Assembly: GCF_003416895.1 (NCBI RefSeq) | Contig: NZ_QVIO01000001.1 | Span: 1,984,001 to 2,048,000, forward strand | Direction of reading: 5' to 3' | Length of the DNA stretch: 64,000 nucleotides | From: Duganella sp. BJB476 | GTDB lineage: Bacteria; Pseudomonadota; Gammaproteobacteria; Burkholderiales; Burkholderiaceae_D | In this document: positions 1-7,876 of the stretch, piece by piece | Position numbering within the stretch: the stretch's first letter is position 1 | Layout: each line of letters opens with the position of its first letter | Notes under the pieces: generated by a model | What the model saw: the letters and a program-made list of their open reading frames with translations, nothing else | Databases searched by the model: none | Told to the model about the DNA's origin: nothing | Made by a program: the position numbers and the translations under genes

Positions 1-885
<885 letters not shown>

Positions 886-892
886 GGAGCGC

Positions 893-1813
893 ATGATGAG
901 CACAAACGCAAAACTGCTGCGCTTCGGCGCGCTGGCCGTTGTTGTCGGCGCCGGCCTGTATCTGGCGCTGCCGCGCAGCGAGGCGCCGCGCGCCAGCGCC
1001 GCCGATCCAAACTATTTTGCGTTTGTGCCATCGATGATCGGCACGCGGCCCGACGGCGACGTGCGCCAGACGGCGGCGGACAAGCTGACCGTCAACGCGG
1101 AGCTGGCCTACCTGTTCGACTACTATCTGGCGGGACTGGGCGAGAAGCCGCTGGAGGCGATCCGCGTGGAGATAGGCCGTGAACTGGATCGCCGCCTGAG
1201 CGCCGCGCCGGCGGCCGAGGCCAAGCGCCTGCTGGACGCCTACCTGGCCTACAAGCGCGCGCTGGTCGATGTGGAACGCGGCTTGCCGGCCACGCCGGAT
1301 CTGGCGCAGGGTGCGCGTCGGCGGCTGGAGGCCATGCAGCGCCTGCGCCGTTCGTATTTCAGCGACGCCGAAGCCGAGGGACTGTTCAGCGCCAGCGACG
1401 CTTACGATCTGGACGCGGTGGCACGGCTGGAGATCAACGCCGACAAGAGCTTGACCGATGCGCAGCGCAAGGAACGCATCGCAGCGCTGGATGCGCGCTT
1501 GCCGCAACAGCTGCGCGACGAGCGCGATGCACCGGCCAAGGTGTTGAAACTTGAGGAAGTGGTGGCGAAGGCTCGCGAGCAAGGCATGGGCGACAACGAG
1601 ATCTACCGCATGCGCGCCGCTGCGCTGTCGCCCGAAGCGGCGGCCCGCCTGGCCGACGTCGACCGCGAAGAAGCGGACTGGCACAGCCGCATCGCCAGCT
1701 ATCTGGCACAACGCCAGCAACTGGCCGGCGCCTCCGATCCAGCAGCGCTGCAGAAACTGCGCGACGCCATTTTTTCCGCCGACGAACAGAAGCGCCTTGC
1801 GGCCTACGAGTAA
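893..1813 (+). CDS. lifO: Lipase-specific foldase (lipase chaperone)
   Basis: Membrane-anchored steric chaperone (306 aa) that folds the upstream lipase in the periplasm before secretion. Residues 8-25 form one N-terminal membrane anchor, followed by an Ala/Pro-rich linker and a helical chaperone domain. The family signature is visible as FVPSMIGTRPDGD followed by LFDYYLAGLGE, corresponding to the RxxFDY(F/C)LSxxGE motif of Lif proteins. AAGGAG overlaps the lipase stop region and precedes ATGATG, so either ATG (893 or 896) could be used. Translation is probably coupled to the lipase. Confidence 0.92.
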   Translation: MMSTNAKLLRFGALAVVVGAGLYLALPRSEAPRASAADPNYFAFVPSMIGTRPDGDVRQTAADKLTVNAELAYLFDYYLAGLGEKPLEAIRVEIGRELDRRLSAAPAAEAKRLLDAYLAYKRALVDVERGLPATPDLAQGARRRLEAMQRLRRSYFSDAEAEGLFSASDAYDLDAVARLEINADKSLTDAQRKERIAALDARLPQQLRDERDAPAKVLKLEEVVAKAREQGMGDNEIYRMRAAALSPEAAARLADVDREEADWHSRIASYLAQRQQLAGASDPAALQKLRDAIFSADEQKRLAAYE

Positions 1814-1828
1814 TTTCAGTTCAAAGTT

Positions 1829-1853
1829 AAAAAAAGCGGCCCGAAGGCCGCTT
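1829..1853 (-). terminator. Rho-independent terminator of the chemoreceptor gene
   Basis: Stem AAGCGGCC (1834-1841), loop of four bases, stem GGCCGCTT (1846-1853). Read on the minus strand it has a TTCG loop and a run of T residues, placing a good intrinsic terminator just after the chemoreceptor stop. It may also stop the convergent foldase transcript, but the plus-strand T-tract is poor. Confidence 0.8.
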
Positions 1854-1891
1854 GACTTTGCTGCTGCGCCAGATAGTGGCTTACTTTATTG

Positions 1892-3649
1892 TTAGAACTC
1901 TTCCCAGTCGTCGCCCGCCACTGTGGCCGCCTGGCGCGCCGGTGCCTTGACCGCCGCGGCCTTCAACGCCGGGCGCGCGGCCGGCGCCGCGACGGCAACC
2001 CGCGCAGGCGCGGCCGCCACGCGGATCTGCCGCCGCGCCATCGCCTGCGGACGTGGCGCCGCTACCTGGTCCAACCTGAACACGCTGACCACCTCCGCCA
2101 GCGCCGCCGCCTGCTCCTGCAGCGAGGCCGCCGCCGCTGCCGCTTCTTCCACCAGCGCCGCATTCTGCTGCGTCACCGTGTCCATCTGGCCCACCGCCAT
2201 GTTGATCTGGTCGATGCCCACGCTCTGCTCCTGTGTCGCCAGCGTGATCTCACCCATGATGTCGGTCACGCGCTGCACGCTGGAGACGATTTCGCCCATC
2301 GTCGCCCCGGCCTCCGCCACCAGCTTGCTGCCGGCGCCGACCTTGTCGACCGAATCGCCGATCAATTCCTTGATCTCCTTGGCCGCCGTGGCCGAACGCT
2401 GCGCCAGGTTGCGCACTTCCGACGCCACCACCGCAAAACCGCGCCCCTGCTCGCCCGCCCGCGCCGCTTCCACCGCCGCGTTCAACGCCAGGATATTGGT
2501 CTGGAACGCGATGCCGTCGATCACGCTGATGATGTCGACGATCTTGGACGACGATGCGTTGATCGACTCCATCGTATCCACCACGCGCGACACCACGTCG
2601 CCGCCGCGCACCGCCACGCCGGACGCCGACGCCGCCAGCTGGTTGGCCTGGCGCGCGTTGTCGGCGTTCTGCCGCACCGTCGACGTCAGTTCCTCCATCG
2701 ACGACGCGGTCTCCTCCAGCGAACTGGCCTGCTCCTCGGTGCGCGAGGACAGATCCAGGTTGCCGCTGGCGATCTGGGTCGATGCCGCCGCGATCGTCTC
2801 CGTCCCGCCGCGCACCTGGCCGACGATGCGTATCAGGCTGGTGTTCATGTCCTTCAGCGCCTGCAGCAGCTGGCCAGTTTCCTCGGTGGTCTCGACCTCG
2901 ATCCGGCTGGTCAGGTCGCCCGACGCCACCGTCTGCGCCACGCGCACCGCCTCATTGATCGGCGTGGTGATCGCCCCGGTGATGTAGGCTGCGCAGCCGA
3001 TCGCCACCAACGCCGCGATCACGCCCGACGCCACCATCGCCCATTCGGCACGCGAGATCGCCGCCGCGCCCTCTTGCACGCTGGTGGCCGCGATATCCTC
3101 GTTCAGTTTTTCGATCTTCATCAGCGTCGCCTCGGCCTTCAGGAACAAGGGCCGCGACAGCTGATACTGCGCATAGAAATCGACAAACAAATCCTTCTGC
3201 TTTTGCTCGTCCTTGTTGCCGGCCATGGCGCCGACGATGGAGCCGATCTTGTCGTCCACCGTTTTCCACGGGGCCCATTCGCCGGTGAACTGCTTCCACA
3301 GCACCTCTTCCTCGGCCGTTTGCGGCAGCGGCTCGTAGCGCTTCCAGCCGCGATCGATGTTGGCCCAGGCCTTCCTGCGCAGCTCCTGCGCTTCGCTGAA
3401 TTTGTCCTGCGAGTGATAGTCGTTTTCGTAGACCGCCGTGTACAGCGTGGCCGCCGCCACCGCGGTCTGGCCTTCGCTCATCGCCAGCAAACCCTGGATC
3501 GACGGCAGCCGCACCACGCCGATTTCGTTGACGGCGCCGCCCACCTTGACGATGCCCGTGTAGCCTGCCGCGCCCACCACCAGCAGCGCAACCATCATGA
3601 TCGCCACCAGCACGGCGAGCTTCCACTTGATGAGTAAATTCCTGAACAT
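1892..3649 (-). CDS. Methyl-accepting chemotaxis protein (Tar-like)
   Basis: Inner-membrane chemoreceptor (585 aa) that signals to CheA/CheW. Layout: TM1 about 10-31, a periplasmic helical ligand-binding region about 32-202 (4HB/Tar-like), TM2 about 203-225, HAMP about 226-280, then the long cytoplasmic coiled-coil signalling domain. The conserved hairpin tip region contains VVASEVRNLAQRS. The protein ends in an Ala/Pro/Arg-rich flexible tail closing with DDWEEF, which resembles the NWETF-type pentapeptide that tethers CheR/CheB. No chemotaxis genes are adjacent, so this is a stand-alone receptor. The ligand cannot be deduced. GGGGACGG just before the ATG is a usable ribosome-binding site. 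Confidence 0.93.
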   Translation of the reverse strand: MFRNLLIKWKLAVLVAIMMVALLVVGAAGYTGIVKVGGAVNEIGVVRLPSIQGLLAMSEGQTAVAAATLYTAVYENDYHSQDKFSEAQELRRKAWANIDRGWKRYEPLPQTAEEEVLWKQFTGEWAPWKTVDDKIGSIVGAMAGNKDEQKQKDLFVDFYAQYQLSRPLFLKAEATLMKIEKLNEDIAATSVQEGAAAISRAEWAMVASGVIAALVAIGCAAYITGAITTPINEAVRVAQTVASGDLTSRIEVETTEETGQLLQALKDMNTSLIRIVGQVRGGTETIAAASTQIASGNLDLSSRTEEQASSLEETASSMEELTSTVRQNADNARQANQLAASASGVAVRGGDVVSRVVDTMESINASSSKIVDIISVIDGIAFQTNILALNAAVEAARAGEQGRGFAVVASEVRNLAQRSATAAKEIKELIGDSVDKVGAGSKLVAEAGATMGEIVSSVQRVTDIMGEITLATQEQSVGIDQINMAVGQMDTVTQQNAALVEEAAAAAASLQEQAAALAEVVSVFRLDQVAAPRPQAMARRQIRVAAAPARVAVAAPAARPALKAAAVKAPARQAATVAGDDWEEF

Positions 3650-3680
3650 CCCGTCCCCTTGAAGTGGTTAAATCGGAGAG

Positions 3681-3746
3681 AGAATCTGTGACAATTCCCT
3701 TCAGGCCCAATATGCTGCCCGTGCATGGCAGCGTCAATCAGATTCT
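3681..3746. promoter_or_regulatory. Nested inverted repeats between chemoreceptor and DUF4337 gene
   Basis: In the 165-base divergent intergenic region, AGAATCTG (3681-3688) and CAGATTCT (3739-3746) are exact inverted repeats. Inside them GCTGCC (3714-3719) and GGCAGC (3727-3732) form a second, tighter inverted repeat. This could be a regulatory site or a leader structure for the receptor mRNA. No clear -35/-10 pair or sigma-28 promoter could be assigned. Confidence 0.25.
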
Positions 3747-3814
3747 TTCAGTCTGTGGTGCGGCGCTCACAGTTGTAGGTTAAGCTTGCGGTTTTTATAC
3801 CTCCCCCAGCGAAC

Positions 3815-4405
3815 ATGGAACCACTAGACATCGTCGAAACCCAGAACGACACCCCCGCCACCGGCCGCAAACTCAATGCCACCGTCGCCATCACCGTCGC
3901 GCTGCTGGCCACCTTCATGGGCATCTGCAAGGTCAAGGACGACAACATCAACCAGAGCATGCAGCAGGCGCAGGCCAACCGGGTCGACCACTGGGCCTTC
4001 TACCAGGCCCGCAACGTGCGCGAGGAAGTCGCCAAATCGACCGTGGTGCAGCTGCGCCTTGCCGCAACGGGCAAGCCGGCGGCCGAGCAGGCGGCGTATC
4101 AGGAAGCGATCAAGCAGTACGAGAAAGTGGCGCAGGACCAGGACAGCAAGAAGGCCGAAGCCAAGGCACAGGCCGAGCAGGACCAGAAAACCTACGACGC
4201 CGCCAACTTCAAGGACGACCAGTTCGACCTGTCGGACGCGCTGCTGGCGATCGCCATCTCGCTACTGGCCATCACCGCGCTGACCCAGTTGTGGGCGCTG
4301 TACTTCACGGCGCTGGTGCCGACCGCGTTCGGCGTGTTGATGGGCCTGTCGGGCCTGGCCGGCTGGGGCCTGCACCCGGATGCGCTGATCACCCTGCTGT
4401 CCTGA
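3815..4405 (+). CDS. DUF4337 family membrane protein
   Basis: Protein of 196 aa matching DUF4337: an N-terminal membrane segment at about 23-38 (ATVAITVALLATFMGI) is followed directly by KVKDDNINQ. A central charged, Lys/Gln/Ala-rich helical region of about 100 residues is probably a coiled coil. Two C-terminal membrane segments lie at about 143-160 and 164-190. The function of the family is unknown. It is a single gene, divergent from the chemoreceptor and convergent with the diguanylate cyclase 16 bases away. Confidence 0.75.
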   Translation: MEPLDIVETQNDTPATGRKLNATVAITVALLATFMGICKVKDDNINQSMQQAQANRVDHWAFYQARNVREEVAKSTVVQLRLAATGKPAAEQAAYQEAIKQYEKVAQDQDSKKAEAKAQAEQDQKTYDAANFKDDQFDLSDALLAIAISLLAITALTQLWALYFTALVPTAFGVLMGLSGLAGWGLHPDALITLLS

Positions 4406-4421
4406 GGCCGGCGGCCGGCTT

Positions 4422-5555
4422 TCAACCGCCGATCACGCGGTTGCGGCCGGCGCGCTTGGCTTCGTACATGGCGGCGTCGCCGGCGGAGATCAGGCCGATC
4501 AAGTCATAGCCGTGCTGGTCCGACGAGACCACGCCGACACTGGCGGTATAGCGCACCGACAGCGCATCGATCTCCACCAGTTCCAGCTCGATGCGCGCGC
4601 GCAGGCGCTCGGCCACCTTGGTCGCGGACGGCAGATCCGAGCCGTCCAGCACCAGCACGAACTCTTCGCCGCCGAAGCGCGCCAGCAAGTCGTAGGGCCG
4701 CAACTCCAGTTTGAGTATCCCCGCCAGATGGCGCAGCACCTCGTCGCCGACCGGATGGCCGTAGGTATCGTTGATGGTCTTGAAGAAGTCGACGTCGATC
4801 ATGATCACGGCCAAGCTGCGGCGCCCGCGCTGCGCGCGCAGGGCAACCCGCTTGCCGTGGATTTCCAGGCCGGCCCGGTTCAGCGCCCCGGTCAGCGCAT
4901 CGAGCGTGGACAGGCGCCGCAGCCGTTCGGCATAGCGCCACATCACCATCAGGATCAGGCCGAACGCGATGCAGACCTGAGCCAGCGGTATCACCAGCAT
5001 GCTCACCCCCATCACCAGTGAGCTCGGCACATCGGCCGGATCGCCATGGAACAGCATGTGCACGCCGCGCACGAACAAGGCCAGGCCCAGCACCGAAAAG
5101 CCGATCACGCTGATGATGATGCCGCGCCAGCCGCCGTGGCGCGCGATGGTGACCGCGCACAGCCAGTTCAACAGCGCAAAATAGAAACCGCTGAAGCACA
5201 GCCGCGCCCGCAGGCTGGGCATGATCAGGCTGAAGTAGGTGGAGACCAGCAGCGCCAGCACGGTGATGACGGCCACGCCGCGCCAGCTCAGCGTATCGGA
5301 GCAATGCACGCGCAGGCCGCGCAGCACCAGCCCCAGGCCGAAAGCCATCACGCCGTAGCCGACCACCATGTTCAGGATGACCGGCAGGCCATCGAGATTG
5401 GCCATGGCCAGGCCGACCGAGACCACCAGATTGCCCAGCGCCCACCAGCGCAATTCGGGCGGGCTGCCGGTGTAGCAGGCGGAGGCGACCAGCAGCGCCG
5501 TCGTCAGCAGTGTGACGCAGACCTGTACCAACAATAGAGTGTCGAGATTGAGCAC
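4422..5555 (-). CDS. Membrane diguanylate cyclase (GGDEF)
   Basis: Makes c-di-GMP from two GTP. The protein has 377 aa: about six or seven N-terminal membrane helices (residues 5-205) and a C-terminal GGDEF domain. The active-site loop is RFGGEEF (GGEEF at about 295-299), so it should be catalytically active. RPYD lies exactly five residues before GGEEF and is an intact I-site for product inhibition. The start is GTG at 5553-5555 with AAGG upstream. It is a single gene. The signal sensed by the membrane domain is unknown. The pilus ATPase MshE in this window has a c-di-GMP-binding type N-terminus and is a possible client, which is inference only. Confidence 0.92.
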   Translation of the reverse strand: MLNLDTLLLVQVCVTLLTTALLVASACYTGSPPELRWWALGNLVVSVGLAMANLDGLPVILNMVVGYGVMAFGLGLVLRGLRVHCSDTLSWRGVAVITVLALLVSTYFSLIMPSLRARLCFSGFYFALLNWLCAVTIARHGGWRGIIISVIGFSVLGLALFVRGVHMLFHGDPADVPSSLVMGVSMLVIPLAQVCIAFGLILMVMWRYAERLRRLSTLDALTGALNRAGLEIHGKRVALRAQRGRRSLAVIMIDVDFFKTINDTYGHPVGDEVLRHLAGILKLELRPYDLLARFGGEEFVLVLDGSDLPSATKVAERLRARIELELVEIDALSVRYTASVGVVSSDQHGYDLIGLISAGDAAMYEAKRAGRNRVIGG

Positions 5556-5631
5556 GCCGGATTCCGCCTTGTGGATGCCTCAATGTATCCCAGCGCACGG
5601 CCAGTGGCAATCGTCCATGCAAGAAAGAAAC

Positions 5632-5658
5632 AAAAAAAGCTGCCGAGGCAGCTTTTTT
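5632..5658. terminator. Bidirectional intrinsic terminator
   Basis: AAAAAAGCTGC (5633-5643), loop CGAG, GCAGCTTTTTT (5648-5658). It lies just after the stop of the PEP-CTERM gene on the minus strand and insulates it from the diguanylate cyclase. Confidence 0.85.
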
Positions 5659-5675
5659 CGCGACGCCGGCCGGTA

Positions 5676-6656
5676 TCAGGCCTGGCGACGGCGGCGCGCG
5701 ACCACGCCCATCAGCGCCAGGCCGCCCAGCAGCATGGCATAGGTTTCCGGCTCCGGCACCGGGGTGGCGACGTAGCCCTTGAACGGCTCGTAGCCGATCT
5801 CGACCGCGCTGGTGATGGATTTGGCGACGATGCTGCCTTCCAGGTGGCCGGTGCCGGACAACACGGCGTCGTTGGCCAGCACCGAGCCCCAGACGAAGGT
5901 ACTGACCTTGACCACGTTAGCGTCGTTCAGGTTGAACAGCACGTTGGCGCGCAGGTGCTCCAGCAGGCCATCCTGGCCGCCGCCGAAGACCACGTCGCCG
6001 GTGCCGGTCACGTTGATGACCACGGTGGCGCCGTCTTTCACGTTGCTCAGCGTCAGATTGCTCAGGTTACGGGTGTTGACGTTGAACACTTGCAGGCCGA
6101 CGGTGTTGTTGCCTACCAGCTCGATGCCGCCGTTGGCGAAGTTGACCGTGCCGTTGCCGGCCTGGCTGTTCAGCGTGCTCGACAGGCCGGTCAGCTGGGT
6201 CTTGGCCGCGCCGAAATCGGTGTAGGTCGAAATATTGGCCTTGTTCAGCGTCAGGTAGGACGACGAGGTGTTCACGCCGCCGTACACGCCGTAGCCGTTG
6301 TAATTCTTGGTGTATTCGGTGATCGGGCCGATCGAGGCATTGGTGTTCACATTGGTCAGCGGCGCGGCGTAGATGTCGCCGCCGCTCAGCTTGACGTTGC
6401 CGCCAACCACCACGCTCGGCGCGGTGACGCCGAACGGGGTGCGGTAGCCGATCGATGCGCCCGAGGTGTTGACGTTGCCGCCGACGGCCAGGCGGCCTTC
6501 GATATCGGTGAAGTTGCTGGCATTGCCGTAGAAATAGGCGCTGTAGTCCGACGCCGGACCCAGGTTGAAACTAGGCGCGGCGGCCTGGGCGCTGCACAGG
6601 GCAGCCGCGCCCAGCACCAGCGGCAAAATGCGATGCATCAGAGTGGAAATAGTCAT
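5676..6656 (-). CDS. Choice-of-anchor A family protein with PEP-CTERM sorting signal
   Basis: Secreted surface or extracellular-matrix protein of 326 aa. The signal peptide is residues 1-26 (LPLVLGAAALCSAQA). It is followed by a choice-of-anchor A domain rich in Asn/Gly/Thr/Ser beta structure, with phrases such as DIEGRLAVGGNV and GHLEGSIVAKS. The C-terminus has the complete PEP-CTERM signal: VPEPETYAMLL, a hydrophobic helix and a terminal RRRR cluster, which the exosortase/XrtB-type system recognises and cleaves. No exosortase gene is in this window. Base composition around its promoter is markedly AT-richer than the surroundings. The exact role is unknown; members are often linked to exopolysaccharide or floc matrix. 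Confidence 0.85.
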   Translation of the reverse strand: MTISTLMHRILPLVLGAAALCSAQAAAPSFNLGPASDYSAYFYGNASNFTDIEGRLAVGGNVNTSGASIGYRTPFGVTAPSVVVGGNVKLSGGDIYAAPLTNVNTNASIGPITEYTKNYNGYGVYGGVNTSSSYLTLNKANISTYTDFGAAKTQLTGLSSTLNSQAGNGTVNFANGGIELVGNNTVGLQVFNVNTRNLSNLTLSNVKDGATVVINVTGTGDVVFGGGQDGLLEHLRANVLFNLNDANVVKVSTFVWGSVLANDAVLSGTGHLEGSIVAKSITSAVEIGYEPFKGYVATPVPEPETYAMLLGGLALMGVVARRRRQA

Positions 6657-6787
6657 GGTATGTAATTGGTATGTTCGTTAGGAAACAGGAAAAACCCGCA
6701 AGCAAGGGCTGAATTATATCCAGTTAACAACAAGAATAACATTATTGATAAGAAAAATATTTATACTATATGACCAATTACATACCA
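6656..6787. repeat. 14-bp inverted repeat flanking the PEP-CTERM/5'-nucleotidase intergenic region
   Basis: TGGTATGTAATTGG (6656-6669) and its exact reverse complement CCAATTACATACCA (6774-6787) lie 104 bases apart in an AT-rich divergent region. The left copy abuts the PEP-CTERM start codon and is part of a short tandem repeat of ACATACCA. The right copy follows a possible plus-strand promoter, TTGATA (6745-6750), 16 bases, TATATG (6767-6772). A TATAAT-like -10 for the minus-strand gene is at 6713-6718. The arrangement suggests paired operator sites, although the binding protein is unknown. Confidence 0.45.
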
Positions 6788-6855
6788 ATAATATGCCGCA
6801 CGCTATGCGGGCGTATCGGGTAAAGTGATGCTTATAGCAATCCACCGACTAGACC

Positions 6856-7794
6856 ATGGCCTACCCTATCGAGCACAAACTGGTGATCGGCATCGCCTCC
6901 AGCGCGCTGTTTGACCTGACCGAATCGCACAAGATCTACCTGGAAGGCGGCGCCGAGGAGTACCGCAAGTACCAGGAACAGCATATCGACGTCATCCTGG
7001 GCAAGGGCGTGGCCTTCCCCTTCATCCGGCGCTTCCTCAACATCAACAAGCACTACGCGCAATCGGCGCCGGTGGAAGTGGTGCTGATGTCGCGCAACTC
7101 GCCGGAAACCGGGCTGCGGGTGATGAATTCCATCGCCCACTACGGGCTGGACATCTCGCGCGCCTGCTTCGTCACCGGCAAATCGCCGTACAGTTACCTG
7201 CCGGCCTTCAATACCTCTTTGTTCCTGAGCGCCAACGAGGAGGACGTCCGCAACGCGCTGGAAGCCAATTACCCGGCCGGCCTGGTGCTGCCCTCGCGCA
7301 CCGAGGACGATGACGACGAGGAATTGCGGGTCGCTTTCGACTTCGACGGCGTGATCGCCGACGATGAATCGGAGACCGTCTTCAAGCGCAACAACGATGT
7401 CGACGAGTTCCATGCGCACGAGCGCGAGCGGGTCGCCATCCCGCACCAGCCCGGCCCGCTGGCCGACCTGTTCCAGAAACTGTCGCTGATGCAGCGGCTG
7501 GAGGAGCGGGCCCAGCGCCGCGATCCGTCGTACAAGCGCATCCTTCGCATCGCCATCATCACGGCCCGCAGCGCGCCGTCGCACGAGCGCGTGGTCACCA
7601 CGCTGAAGAGCTGGGGCGTGTCCGCCAACGAGACGTTTTTCCTGGGCGGCATGGAAAAATCCCGGGTGCTGGGCATCTTCAAGCCGCATATCTTCTTCGA
7701 CGACCAACTCAGTCACCTGAAGTCGGCCGGCGGCAATATACCGATGGTCCATGTGCCCTTCGGCATAGCCAACCGGCCACCCAAGCCGGCGTGA
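6856..7794 (+). CDS. Cytosolic 5'-nucleotidase (PF06189 family)
   Basis: Predicted to dephosphorylate nucleoside 5'-monophosphates. The protein is 312 aa and cytoplasmic with no signal peptide. The N-terminal half contains GIASSALFDL and the strand-loop VVLMSRNSPETGLRV typical of the family. The C-terminal half carries the aspartate motif VAFDFDGVIADDESE (HAD-like DxD), with later IAIITARSAP and HIFFDDQ completing the HAD-type active site. It stands alone upstream of mfd. The family is related to eukaryotic cN-I; the physiological substrate is not evident. Confidence 0.88.
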   Translation: MAYPIEHKLVIGIASSALFDLTESHKIYLEGGAEEYRKYQEQHIDVILGKGVAFPFIRRFLNINKHYAQSAPVEVVLMSRNSPETGLRVMNSIAHYGLDISRACFVTGKSPYSYLPAFNTSLFLSANEEDVRNALEANYPAGLVLPSRTEDDDDEELRVAFDFDGVIADDESETVFKRNNDVDEFHAHERERVAIPHQPGPLADLFQKLSLMQRLEERAQRRDPSYKRILRIAIITARSAPSHERVVTTLKSWGVSANETFFLGGMEKSRVLGIFKPHIFFDDQLSHLKSAGGNIPMVHVPFGIANRPPKPA

Positions 7795-7876
7795 GCGGAG
7801 CGCGGCGGCACGACGGTGCTTCGTCTATAATGTCGGCAGCGGCATTGCCACTCTGGCGACGCGCCTTTAACAGTGA

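Noticed and set aside
1889..3637. 582-codon frame antisense to the chemoreceptor
   Set aside because: Arg/His/Leu-rich shadow; the minus-strand chemoreceptor is unambiguous.
3650..3814. Sigma-28 (FliA) promoter for the chemoreceptor
   Set aside because: No TAAA-N15-GCCGATAA-like pair at acceptable spacing was found on the minus strand.
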